In this document: one piece after another, positions 43,321-51,305 of the stretch | Numbering within the stretch: the stretch's first letter is position 1 | Layout of the letters: every line of letters starts with the position of its first letter | Assembly: GCA_004332335.1 (NCBI GenBank) | Contig: SISS01000014.1 | Coordinates: 1-64,000 of the forward strand | Direction of reading: 5' to 3' | From: Methanoregulaceae archaeon UXB-2016 | Lineage (GTDB): Archaea > Halobacteriota > Methanomicrobia > Methanomicrobiales > Methanospirillaceae | Length of the DNA stretch: 64,000 bases | Made by a program: the position numbers and the translations under genes | The notes under the pieces: generated by a model | What the model saw: only the letters and a program-made list of their open reading frames with translations | Told to the model about the DNA's origin: nothing | Databases searched by the model: none

Positions 43321-43602
43321 GTTGTACGCCTGTTGTAATACGTGTTGTAACTTCGGAAGGCGGCGACATGCGGGGTAACAGAAGAACGGAGGGAAAAGCG
43401 CGGAGATTGCGATCGAGAGTTGCAACACGCCGGAGTACAGAGAGGGTAACACGACGGGCAGGGCGGAGGAAGATCCCTCACTGTGTACCCGAATGTTGAA
43501 ACTTCAATTATTGATCTTAAAAAAATCTTGCCTGGAATCAGGATAGGGGTCCGATACGGTGCTTTCCGAAGTTACAACAGGTGTTGCAACCCCGGTTGCA
43601 AC
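43321..43602. repeat. Paired inverted arrays of GTTGYAAC palindromes (about 38-bp inverted ends)
   Basis: Left end 43321-43358 and right end 43564-43602 are imperfect inverted repeats. The inner 16 bases are identical in reverse complement (TGTTGTAACTTCGGAA against TTCCGAAGTTACAACA). Each end holds three copies of the 8-mer GTTGCAAC or a variant at 11-12-base spacing. GTTGCAAC is itself palindromic. Further copies occur at 43313, 43419, 43495, 43617 and 43625. There is no gene inside. It could be a miniature transposon end pair, an operator array or a centromere-like site. Confidence 0.65.
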
Positions 43603-43607
43603 AGGTA

Positions 43608-43616
43608 TTTTTTTTT
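43608..43616 (+). terminator. Nine-T tract
   Basis: Nine consecutive T residues just outside the right GTTGCAAC array could terminate plus-strand transcripts leaving the array. Its role is uncertain. Confidence 0.3.
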
Positions 43617-43865
43617 GTTGCAATGTTGCAACTCGATCGGCCCGCACGGGTTCGTCGCGGTCGACGGGCCGGTGTGGGAGGCGCGTGCGGTCAGCGGGAG
43701 GAAACCGTCGTACTGCCGGGAGACGTGGTCGAGGGAGGTCACGGAACGGTGCCGGCTCGTGCCGGCGGAGGTTCGGGGCGGTGACAGCAGGGTCGACACA
43801 GGTTTTGTCGAACATACAGTCACGGGTCTCCCAGGGATCCCGTTCGTCGACCCCGTCCGCGAGCC

Positions 43866-44276
43866 GTGCACAGCCGGCCGGCGGGGGCCGGGGCACTGCG
43901 ACGAACGGCGGCCCCCGGGAGTTCGATAGCTCTCCTGTACGCCTGCCGGCACAGCTGGGGAATCGAGGCCACCATCGATGTGATCGGCGGCAAGTGGAAA
44001 CCCCTGATCATCTATCAGCTGAAGGAAGGGACGTTGCGCTTCAGTCAGATAGTGAACAGCGTGCAGCCCCGGATCGCGCAGCGGAAGCTGACAAAAGAGC
44101 TTCGCGAACTCGAGGCCGAAGGTCTCGTCACGAGAAAGGTCTACACGCAGGTTCCGCCGAAGGTGGAGTATTCGCTCACGGAGAGAGGACAATCCCTGAT
44201 GCCGATCCTCGACCAGCTCTGCGACTGGCGGTATGAGCACATGGAGGACGATATCGAGTACCAGTGCGAAGAATGA
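43866..44276 (+). CDS. HxlR-family transcriptional regulator
   Basis: The core (CRHSWGIEATIDVIGGKWKP, RFSQIVNSVQPRIAQRKLTK, PPKVEYSLTERG) is a complete HxlR winged helix of about 105 residues, ending near the MEDDIEYQCEE tail. These one-component regulators commonly sense aldehydes or redox stress through a conserved Cys before the fold; here that Cys is in YACRHSW. The start is unclear: the only upstream in-frame start is GTG at 43866, giving 30 unexpected N-terminal residues, so the 5' end may be rearranged. The GTTGCAAC arrays lie just upstream and may be its targets. Confidence 0.75.
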   Translation: MHSRPAGAGALRRTAAPGSSIALLYACRHSWGIEATIDVIGGKWKPLIIYQLKEGTLRFSQIVNSVQPRIAQRKLTKELRELEAEGLVTRKVYTQVPPKVEYSLTERGQSLMPILDQLCDWRYEHMEDDIEYQCEE

Positions 44277-44405
44277 AAATCCTGAAAACTGGCCGGGATG
44301 CCGGCTGCGGCCCCTGTGATCCTGTCGTGGTGAACCTTTCATTCGGCCCCGGACAAGCTCTTTTACTTTATTCCGTCGTCCGGTTATTTGTCGCCAGTAA
44401 CGAGG

Positions 44406-44415
44406 CTATAAATAG
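44406..44415 (+). promoter_or_regulatory. Box A of small basic protein gene
   Basis: CTATAAATAG is a near-ideal archaeal TATA box centred about 26 bases before the ATG at 44437. Confidence 0.7.
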
Positions 44416-44436
44416 ATTGTCGCGGGATCACCCAGT

Positions 44437-44634
44437 ATGGCAAACAAAGACAGAATCAATCTCAAGCCGAAAAAGGCTGGGAAAAACGCCAAAGCTGCTG
44501 CTCAGGTAGTGAAGGATGACGCGAAGGTCGCGGCGAACAAAGCGGTCGACGATGTGAAGGGCGGAGCCCGCAAAGTCGGATCGGATACGAAGCATAACGC
44601 GCATCAGGCCTCGTCAGATCGAAAAAAGAAGTAG
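44437..44634 (+). CDS. Small Lys/Ala-rich basic protein
   Basis: The 65-residue protein is rich in Lys, Ala, Asp and Val (RINLKPKKAGKNAKAAAQVV ... SSDRKKK), without Cys or Trp. It resembles short LEA-like or histone-H1-tail-like proteins in composition. It may bind nucleic acid or protect against stress; this is inferred from composition only. A strong TATA box at the correct distance indicates genuine expression. Confidence 0.65.
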   Translation: MANKDRINLKPKKAGKNAKAAAQVVKDDAKVAANKAVDDVKGGARKVGSDTKHNAHQASSDRKKK

Positions 44635-44637
44635 CCG

Positions 44638-44991
44638 GAAGAGCGCGGAAGCCCTGCATGCATCGCGCTCCCGTGTAGCGTCGTAACCGTCCCGCAGGAT
44701 ACCCGTTTCGGTGTGCTATCTATCGGCACCGGGAGTATCCCCGGGGTAGTGCATCGGATGCGTGCAGACGGCCTCTTCGTCGGAAAAAGTGAGATAACGA
44801 GAACTCGACCCGGGCTGTTTTTTCGGATTCGATACTCTCCAGCAGGCCTGGATCGAGATCCGATCCCTCGAGGTGTGTTGTGCCGGAAGCCTTCAAGGCT
44901 GCCTGCCAGACGGAGATGGCTGCCACCGCCTGAACAAAGATGGGGCGGAGTAGCAGAGGGAACAACTCTATCACGGCCGGCTATACCTTTC
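44638..44991. other. Gap with no gene seen
   Basis: Several short frames overlap on both strands, but none has a family signature, a ribosome site or a TATA box. A six-T run near 44819 is the only notable feature. Confidence 0.4.
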
Positions 44992-45262
44992 TCAGAACCC
45001 CCACGGCGAGAGGTCCGTGTGCGACGGGTCGACATTGGTCCACTTCCATCCCAGCGCCTCGATGATCCGCGAGATCGGCTGCTTGATCGTCTTCTCGAGC
45101 ATCGTCTCCCGGTCGACCACGAACTCGGGCGTCACCAGGTCTCCGTACTCGAACACGATCACGTCGGTCTTCTCGAACGCGATCACGTCGGTCCTGCGGG
45201 TACTTCGCCGTGACGTTCTTGATGTAGACCCGCTTCGTCTTCGAGCCCCGGCCAAACGAGGT
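44992..45262 (-). pseudogene. Partial duplicate of the polB 3' end
   Basis: The sequence repeats 46155-46400, the last about 80 codons of polB, with roughly 94% identity over the first 175 bases by hand alignment. Both copies start with the same TGA. This copy carries an internal tandem repeat (TDVIAFEKTDVIVFEYGD) of about 24 bases and a frameshift before YIKNVTAKYP. It ends at AACGAGGT, exactly where similarity to the intact polB stops. It lies on the far side of the HEPN/MNT module from the intact gene. Confidence 0.88.
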
Positions 45263-45426
45263 TGCGCGAGGAGGTCGGGCGCGGACTCGACCGCTGGATT
45301 GAGACAGGCGCGCCCGTCGCCGTTGTGGGGAACCTGGTGGAGACGCGCCGTGAGAATGGCTGCCCACCTGAACGGGTCCACGGGCAGGAGATGATCCTCG
45401 ATGCCGGCCTCAGGGCAGGCCCGTGA
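45262..45426 (+). other. Short open frame next to the duplicated polB end
   Basis: A 54-codon plus-strand frame (LREEVGRGLDRWIETGAPVA, then VVGNLVETRRENG) with coding-like composition ends inside the HEPN gene's 3' end. I do not recognise it. It may be a leftover from what occupied this site before the cassette. Confidence 0.25.
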
Positions 45427-45745
45427 AGATGCCGTTCACCATCTCCTCGAGGGTCCGCAGGTCATGCGACGCCAGCTGCCAGACGATCGCGACGTCGACA
45501 CCGAAGTACCGGTGGACGAGGACGTGGCGGAGCCCGGTGACCTTGCTCCACGGCACCTCCGGATGCGCGTCGGTCAGCGCCGGGGAGAGGTTGTTGGCGG
45601 CCTCGCCGATCACCTGGAGGTGGTGGATGACCCAGACCTGCAGGAGCTCGGAGGCCATCAGCTCCTCCTGTGAAGGTGGCAGTCGCTCCTGAATCTTCTC
45701 GATCGCCTCGAGGATGTCCGTGAGTCGGTCGCGATCGGACCTCAC
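45410..45745 (-). CDS. HepT-like HEPN toxin (DUF86)
   Basis: The 111-residue helical protein has the HEPN RX4H motif in RHVLVH (Arg73, His78) within LRHVLVHRYFGVD, plus the DUF86-type WVIHHLQVIGEAANNLS. HEPN proteins of this type are RNases or AMP-acceptor toxins neutralised by an adjacent nucleotidyltransferase. It overlaps the MNT gene by four bases (ATGA). The pair lies between two copies of the polB tail. Confidence 0.88.
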   Translation of the reverse strand: MRSDRDRLTDILEAIEKIQERLPPSQEELMASELLQVWVIHHLQVIGEAANNLSPALTDAHPEVPWSKVTGLRHVLVHRYFGVDVAIVWQLASHDLRTLEEMVNGIFTGLP

Positions 45746-46038
45746 AGGGGGACCGCTTCCTGCATCACTGTCGCCCTGACCCGCTCGCGCAGCCCCCGGT
45801 CGGACGCGACCTGCACCTCGAGGCCGAGAAGAGCGGAGAGGTCCTGCTCGAGCCCGATCAGGTCGAAGAGCGAGGCTCCGGGGGGAAATGTCACGAGGAG
45901 ATCGAGGTCGCTGTCCTCGCGGGCCTCGTGACGTGCGACCGATCCGAAGACGCGGACATTCGTGACGCCGTAGCGCGCAGCCACGGCCACAATCTCATCG
46001 CGCTTCTTCGCGATCAGCGTGTAGATGTCGGCCGGCAT
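45742..46038 (-). CDS. MntA-like nucleotidyltransferase antitoxin
   Basis: The 98-residue protein has the minimal nucleotidyltransferase core: Gly32-Ser33 in VFGSVARHEA and Asp44/Asp46 in EDSDLDLLV. Proteins of this type silence HEPN toxins, often by adding AMP to a tyrosine near the HEPN motif. Here the HEPN motif RHVLVHRY is followed by a tyrosine, as expected of such a target. The ATG at 46038 follows a GAGGGAG-like site. It is first in the two-gene operon. Confidence 0.88.
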   Translation of the reverse strand: MPADIYTLIAKKRDEIVAVAARYGVTNVRVFGSVARHEAREDSDLDLLVTFPPGASLFDLIGLEQDLSALLGLEVQVASDRGLRERVRATVMQEAVPL

Positions 46039-46154
46039 GGTACTCCCTCCTGCGAGAGAGTTCCGCGCAGGGAGATATGAAGGGATCGGCCCGACGGCGG
46101 AGTGGCGCTCGACCATGCGTTCAGGCCACGTATCGGAGAGTTGTCTCGCCTGGT

Positions 46155-48569
46155 TCAGAACCCCCACTGCGAGAGGTCCGTGTGCGACGGGTCGACGTCG
46201 GTCCACTTCCACCCGAGCGCCTCGATGATCCGCGAGATCGGCTGCCTGATCGTCTTGTCGAGCATCGTCTCCCAGTCGACCACGAACTCGGGCGGCACCT
46301 GGTCTCCGTACTCGAACGCGATCACGTCGGTCTTGGGGTACTTCGCCGTGACGTTCTTGATGTAGAGCCTCTTCGGCTTCGAGCCCTTGCCGAACGAGGT
46401 CCCGAAGTGCTGGTTCGCGTACTTCGCCCCGCGGATGTGGGCGTCGTCGTTCTCGTACGCGCCGAGGGCCTTGCCGATCCCGCCCGGGATCCCGACCACC
46501 TCGAGCGGGTACTCGCCGGCCCGGTAGGTCGTGATCACCTCGCCGAGATAGGCCTTGACCGTGTCGTACCCGGCGCCTTTGAGGATCATCTCCATCACGC
46601 GCCCCTGGACCTCCTTCGTGATCGCCGGCGAGTCCGAGCGGCGGAGCTCGAACCCGACCACGTCGACCTCGTCGACCTCCTTGCCCTCCTTCCAGACCAG
46701 GTGGCCGGCATAGCGTTTCTTCCGGCCGGCCTGGAAGAACCGGCGGTAGACCTTCTCGAACTTTATGGAAAAGTAGTGCTGCTCCGCGTGCAGACACTCG
46801 CGGGCGAACTCGCTGTACGAGGCGTTCAGCGAGCCCTCGATCGCCCGGGCTGCGGCGATCGTCTCCTCCATCTCCATCACGGGCAGACCGATCATGCACG
46901 AGTCCGTGTCCCCGTAGAGGACCCTGTATCCGAGGGACTCGATCACCTTCCGCGTGTGCTCGATGATCGCCCGCCCCACCGAGGTCACGGCCGACCCGAT
47001 CTCGCGGTCGTAGAGCCGGAAGCGGACGTACCCCGAGACCCCGTAGTAGGAGTTCATGATCACCTTGATCACGTTCTGCTGCAGGTCGAGGAGGTGGTAC
47101 TCGGGCGAGCCGGAGGGGAAGGTGTTCCGGAGCCTTTTTCGCTCGTCGCGCTCGGTCAGGAGCTCCGAGATGATCGAGCGCGTCAGCCCGTCCGGCTTCG
47201 CCCGGAACCGGACCCCGTTCGGTGCAGTCAGCTCGCCGGTCGGGTCCTTCGTCTCGGGCGAGGCGTTGATGGTCATCATCGCCATCGGGTAGAGGGACTT
47301 CAGGTCGAGCACGATCACGTTCTCACGCACGCCCCGCGAGGGGTCGAAGACGGTCGCCCCCTCGAACTCCTCGGCCACGATCGAGGCCTTCGAGGGCAGG
47401 ACGAACCGCCCGAACGCCTTCCGGAGGATGTAGACGTCGACCACCTGCGAGGAGTTGATCGACCGGTCGAGGGGGCAGCCCACGTACCGGGCGATCTCGC
47501 GGTAGAACTCGATGATGCTGTCCTTCCGGTTGATCCCGACGCAGAGCTCGACGTCCTTGATGTTGTACTCGACCAGGAGGCGCGGGTCCTCGCGCCAGAG
47601 GGCCGCGATCGTGCCCGTGTACCGGACCTTGGTCTCGCCGAGCTCGGCTTGAGCGATCGCGTCGAGCCGGTAGGACTCGCGCTTCTGCAGGTGGACCTTC
47701 TTGTACGCCTCGAGGAGGTCGAAGATCACCCGGCCCCGGAGGGGGTTGCGCTCGCTCGTGCCCGGGAGGCGGGCCAGGGCCTCGGACGGGCGCAGGTCGA
47801 GCCGGGTCATCCTATCGAAGATGTACGGGACGTCAAAGTCGGCCACGTTCCAGCCTGAGACCACGTCGGGGTCGGTCCGCTGCACGTACTCCGAGAGCCC
47901 GGCAAAGAGCCCCATCTCCGAGTCGTAGACGCAGAGGGTGTGCCCGTCCTCTCTGACGCAGGCGTTGTTTAGCCCGCTGGCGATCGCGGCCTCGTCGATC
48001 GCGGTCTCCTTCGGCCGGAGGAGGAAGGTCGTGTACCGGTCCTCGTACGAGTCGTGGCAGGTGATGCAGATCACCCTGTCGCGGTTCGGGTCGGGAAAGC
48101 CCTGCTCGTCCTCGCACTCGATGTCGATGAAACAGACCCGGGCCGGGACGTCGAGCTCGGCCGGCACGACCTCGAGGAAGTCCGGGGTCGCCGTCGGCGC
48201 CCGGCAGGCGCCGCGGAGGTCCGCGTCGATCATGAACCTCGTCGTGAAGAGGATGTCGGCCTCGTAGTGGTCGAACCCGCTCCGGGCGTCGCGGACGTCG
48301 CCGGGCCGGGTGGCGTAGAGCCGGCGGAGGGTCTCGCCCCGGATCGAGCGGTAGCTCGTCCCCTCCTCGAGGACGAGCATCCCCGTCGAGGCCGCCGCCC
48401 CGGCCTGGTTCTCGGGCACGTAGAAGTAGGGCCGAAAGCCCGTCACCTGGAGGTGGACCGGGTTCATCTCCCGGTCGCGGCCGAAGACGTGGACCGTGGT
48501 GCCGACCGGGCCGGCCGAGTACTCGACCTGGGTGATCGCGCACTCGACCGGCTCGCCTTCGGCCGTCAT
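46155..48569 (-). CDS. polB: Family B DNA polymerase
   Basis: The 804-residue polymerase has all expected motifs: ExoI FIDIE (147-151), ExoII GWNVADFDVPY, ExoIII EYNIKDVE, motif A VLDLKSLYPM (about 421), motif B KVIMNSYYG (about 498) and motif C YGDTDSC (about 552). It replicates DNA with 3'-5' proofreading. Its start is 5 bases after mdh's stop, so it is co-transcribed with mdh. The frame is open upstream through mdh on the same strand, but only the ATG at 48569 fits the family. Its last about 80 codons are duplicated at 44992-45262 beyond the HEPN/MNT genes. Confidence 0.94.
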   Translation of the reverse strand: MTAEGEPVECAITQVEYSAGPVGTTVHVFGRDREMNPVHLQVTGFRPYFYVPENQAGAAASTGMLVLEEGTSYRSIRGETLRRLYATRPGDVRDARSGFDHYEADILFTTRFMIDADLRGACRAPTATPDFLEVVPAELDVPARVCFIDIECEDEQGFPDPNRDRVICITCHDSYEDRYTTFLLRPKETAIDEAAIASGLNNACVREDGHTLCVYDSEMGLFAGLSEYVQRTDPDVVSGWNVADFDVPYIFDRMTRLDLRPSEALARLPGTSERNPLRGRVIFDLLEAYKKVHLQKRESYRLDAIAQAELGETKVRYTGTIAALWREDPRLLVEYNIKDVELCVGINRKDSIIEFYREIARYVGCPLDRSINSSQVVDVYILRKAFGRFVLPSKASIVAEEFEGATVFDPSRGVRENVIVLDLKSLYPMAMMTINASPETKDPTGELTAPNGVRFRAKPDGLTRSIISELLTERDERKRLRNTFPSGSPEYHLLDLQQNVIKVIMNSYYGVSGYVRFRLYDREIGSAVTSVGRAIIEHTRKVIESLGYRVLYGDTDSCMIGLPVMEMEETIAAARAIEGSLNASYSEFARECLHAEQHYFSIKFEKVYRRFFQAGRKKRYAGHLVWKEGKEVDEVDVVGFELRRSDSPAITKEVQGRVMEMILKGAGYDTVKAYLGEVITTYRAGEYPLEVVGIPGGIGKALGAYENDDAHIRGAKYANQHFGTSFGKGSKPKRLYIKNVTAKYPKTDVIAFEYGDQVPPEFVVDWETMLDKTIRQPISRIIEALGWKWTDVDPSHTDLSQWGF

Positions 48570-48574
48570 GGGGC

Positions 48575-49441
48575 TCAGAGCGGCAGCCCCGCGCAGAGCT
48601 CGCGGAGGTACGCGCCGGCCGCCTGCATCCGCGCCGTCTCCCATTCGTCCAGATCCCACTCCTCGACCCGCCGGGCGCCCTCGCGCCCGACCTCGACCGG
48701 GACCGCGAGGGAGCAGCCCTCGATCCCGTACTCGCCCTCGAGGGCCACGGCGCAGGGGAGGACCTCGCGCCGGTCCTCGACGACCGCCCGGAGGAGGTTG
48801 ACGATGTGGACGGCCGGGCCGAAGACCGTGCCGCCCTTGCCCTGCATCACGGGGATCGAGGAGGTCTGGAGGCCGGCCAGGATCTCCTCGCGCACGGGCG
48901 CCGGGACGTCGGGGGCCGCCCGCGAGAAGATCGGGACCTGGTGGTCGCCGTGCTCGCCGAGGACGGTGCCAGCCGTCCCGAGGCCCCGCTCGCGGAGGGC
49001 GAGGCCGAACCGCGCCGAGTCGAGCTGCCCGCCGAAGCCGATCACGCGCGACCGGTCGAGGCCCGACTTCTTCGAGATGTAATAGGCGTTCGCGTCCGAG
49101 GGGTTCGTGATCGCGACGAGCACGCCCGGAAAGCGGCCCATGACCTCGAGGCACTCGTCGGCGACAGGCAGGTTCGCCGCGAGCAGGTCCGCCCGGGACC
49201 TGATGTTCGGGTTCCGCGGCGAGCCCGCGGCGAAGATCCCGATCTCGGCCGAGGCCGCGTCCGCGAGGTCGGTCGAGATCGAGAGATCGAGGCCCGTGTG
49301 CTGGAGGTCCAGGACCTGGGCGTGAAGGAACGGTGCGACCGCGTCGTGGAGCACGAGCTCGTCCACAAGCCCGGTGGCCGCCGCAAGAAACGCCACCTCG
49401 CCGCCGATCCGTCCGGCGCCCATCACGCATAACCTGGTCAT
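48575..49441 (-). CDS. mdh: Malate dehydrogenase (lactate/malate family)
   Basis: From the ATG at 49441 the protein has 288 residues. It has a Rossmann start VMGAGRIGGEVAF, ITNPSDANAYY, the catalytic region GFGGQLDSARF and the active-site histidine in GEHGDHQVP. It interconverts malate and oxaloacetate using NAD(P)(H); the cofactor preference is not decided. The frame upstream of 49441 is not family-like. It is divergent from pyrD and upstream of polB. Confidence 0.88.
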   Translation of the reverse strand: MTRLCVMGAGRIGGEVAFLAAATGLVDELVLHDAVAPFLHAQVLDLQHTGLDLSISTDLADAASAEIGIFAAGSPRNPNIRSRADLLAANLPVADECLEVMGRFPGVLVAITNPSDANAYYISKKSGLDRSRVIGFGGQLDSARFGLALRERGLGTAGTVLGEHGDHQVPIFSRAAPDVPAPVREEILAGLQTSSIPVMQGKGGTVFGPAVHIVNLLRAVVEDRREVLPCAVALEGEYGIEGCSLAVPVEVGREGARRVEEWDLDEWETARMQAAGAYLRELCAGLPL

Positions 49442-49560
49442 TGCGGGTACTATTTGCGGCGCACGTAATAGAATGCAACTCTCGCGGCGCGCAGGTAGAA
49501 CGGGGTCCGCCGGCCCTCCTCCCGCAATGCTCATCATCCGAAAAGACGAGCTGATCGCAC

Positions 49561-50448
49561 ATGCTGTCGCTCAGACCCGGACCGGTCGAGGTCGGCGGAG
49601 TCCGGCTCCGCAATCACCTGGTGCTCGCGGCCGGCGTGCTCGGCACGACCGGCGCCTCGCTCGCCCGGCAGCTCCGGAACGGGGCCGGTGGGGTCGTGAC
49701 CAAGTCGATCGGGCCCGAGCCCAAGCCCGGCCACGCCGGCCCCTGCCTGGTCCCGCTCGAGTTCGGGGTCCTGAACGCCATGGGCCTGCCCAACCCGTCC
49801 GAGGAGTTCCGCCAGGAGCTCGGAGCCGTCGAGGGCGAGCCCGTGATCGTCTCGGTCTTCGGCGGCTCCCCCGGGGAGTTCGCCGGGGTCGGGGGATGGT
49901 TCGCGGACCATGCGGCCGGGCTCGAGCTGAACCTCTCCTGCCCCCATGCCGAGGGGTACGGGGCCGCGCTCGGCTCGGACCCCGAGATGGTCGAGGCCTG
50001 CACCCGTGCCGTGGCCGGGCTCGGCCTGCCCGTCTGGGTCAAGCTGACTCCGAACGTCACGGATATCGCCGCGATCGGGCGTGCGGCCGAGCGGGGGGGC
50101 GCCTCGGCCCTGGTCGCGATCAACACGGTCCGGGCCATGCGGATCTCGACCGAGCTCCGCCGCCCGGTCCTAGGCAACCGCTACGGCGGGCTCTCAGGGC
50201 GCGCGATCTTCCCGATCGCGGTCCGCTGCGTGTACGAGCTCCGCGAGGCCTGCTCGATTCCGATCGTCGGCTGCGGCGGGGTCTCGTCCGCCGCGGACGT
50301 GCTCGAGATGATGATGGCCGGCGCCTCCGCGGTCGAGGTCGGCACGGGGGCCCTGGCCGACCCCGAGGTCTTCGCGACGATCGCCCGGGACCTGTACGCG
50401 GCCGACGGCGTGGACCCGGCAGAGATCGTGGGGTGCGCCCATGTGTGA
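49561..50448 (+). CDS. pyrD: Dihydroorotate dehydrogenase, catalytic subunit (class 1B)
   Basis: The 295-residue TIM-barrel protein oxidises dihydroorotate to orotate in pyrimidine synthesis. Motifs are N(A)MGLPNP, LELNLSCPH (with the class 1B catalytic Cys), VKLTPNV, AINTVRAM and GLSGRAI. It overlaps the pyrK start by 8 bases, matching the PyrD-PyrK heterotetramer that passes electrons from FMN via FAD and 2Fe-2S to NAD. Confidence 0.95.
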   Translation: MLSLRPGPVEVGGVRLRNHLVLAAGVLGTTGASLARQLRNGAGGVVTKSIGPEPKPGHAGPCLVPLEFGVLNAMGLPNPSEEFRQELGAVEGEPVIVSVFGGSPGEFAGVGGWFADHAAGLELNLSCPHAEGYGAALGSDPEMVEACTRAVAGLGLPVWVKLTPNVTDIAAIGRAAERGGASALVAINTVRAMRISTELRRPVLGNRYGGLSGRAIFPIAVRCVYELREACSIPIVGCGGVSSAADVLEMMMAGASAVEVGTGALADPEVFATIARDLYAADGVDPAEIVGCAHV

Positions 50449-51211
50449 GCCGGCGGTGGTGACGATCGAGGCGGTGGTCGACGAGACCCCGTCCGTCCGG
50501 ACAATCGTCTTCGACCGTGCGTTCGTCTTCGAGCCCGGGCAGTTCGTGATGGTCTGGGTCCCCGGGGTCGACGAGGTCCCCATGGCCCTCTCCTCGGCGC
50601 GCTCGATCTCGGTCCAGCGGGTCGGGGACGCGACCAGCGCGCTCTGCGGGCTCGAGCCCGGGGCGAGGCTCGGGGTCCGCGGCCCATACGGGCGGGGCTT
50701 CCCAGCGGGCGGCCCCGTGCTCGCGATCGCGGGCGGGATCGGCGCGGCCCCCCTCCTCCCCCTCGTCGAGAGCGGGCGGGCGACGGCCTGCCTCCTCGGT
50801 GCCCGGACGGCAACCGAGCTCCCCTTCCGCGAGCGGCTCGCGGCTGCGACCGACCTCCGGATCGCGACCGACGACGGGACGGCCGGCCTCCACGGGTTCG
50901 TCCCGGCACTGATCGACGGGCTCGACCTCGGGGCGTACAGAGCGATCTGCGTCTGCGGCCCCGAGCCCATGATGGTCGCCGTGCGGGACCGGCTCGAGAG
51001 TGCCGGCGTGCTCGAGCAGTCCTTCTTCTCCCTCCACCGGTACATGAAATGCGGGGTCGGGCTCTGCGGCTCCTGCGCGATCGACCCCGACGGCCTCTGC
51101 GTCTGCCGGGACGGCCCGGTCTTCCCCGGCCCGGTGGTCCTGCAGAGCGAGCTCGGCCGCCACACCCGCGACGCCTGCGGCCGGCGGGTCCCCCTCGGCC
51201 GGCGGGCCTAG
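50441..51211 (+). CDS. pyrK: Dihydroorotate dehydrogenase electron transfer subunit
   Basis: The 256-residue protein has an FAD-binding start (FEPGQFVMVWVPG and PMALSS), the NAD-binding GGIGAAPLLPL, and a C-terminal 2Fe-2S site with Cys in MKCGVGLCGSCAIDPDG and LCVCRDGP. It docks with PyrD. It is the second gene of the pyrDK pair. Confidence 0.93.
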   Translation: MCEPAVVTIEAVVDETPSVRTIVFDRAFVFEPGQFVMVWVPGVDEVPMALSSARSISVQRVGDATSALCGLEPGARLGVRGPYGRGFPAGGPVLAIAGGIGAAPLLPLVESGRATACLLGARTATELPFRERLAAATDLRIATDDGTAGLHGFVPALIDGLDLGAYRAICVCGPEPMMVAVRDRLESAGVLEQSFFSLHRYMKCGVGLCGSCAIDPDGLCVCRDGPVFPGPVVLQSELGRHTRDACGRRVPLGRRA

Positions 51212-51220
51212 CACTCCGCC

Positions 51221-51235
51221 GCATATTTTTAATCG
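51221..51235 (+). promoter_or_regulatory. Box A of metK-hisGAB operon
   Basis: GCATATTTTTAATCG lies about 77 bases before the metK ATG, implying a leader of roughly 50 bases. The leader contains the perfect 12-base palindrome CCTCCGCGGAGG at 51262-51273. Confidence 0.55.
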
Positions 51236-51261
51236 ATTGTATGCACAGCTCTACTGATCAA

Positions 51262-51273
51262 CCTCCGCGGAGG
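51262..51273 (+). promoter_or_regulatory. Palindrome in metK leader
   Basis: CCTCCGCGGAGG is a perfect 12-base inverted repeat in the leader. With the following AGGCCTTCAGGCGGCCGCGG it could form alternative hairpins before the ribosome site at 51295-51300. No regulatory function is proven. Confidence 0.35.
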
Positions 51274-51305
51274 CCTTCAGGCGGCCGCGGTCATTGAGGG
51301 ACTTC

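Noticed and set aside
43173-43499. Open frames within the palindrome array
   Set aside because: No motifs, no ribosome site, and repeats rather than codons explain the sequence.
43313-43632. CRISPR array as an explanation of the GTTGCAAC repeats
   Set aside because: Repeats are 8 bases with 3-4-base gaps and inverted symmetry, lacking spacers of 30-40 bases; no cas genes are nearby.
48570-49613. Upstream in-frame extension of polB to 49613
   Set aside because: It reads through mdh in another frame with shadow-like composition; family homology begins at 48569.
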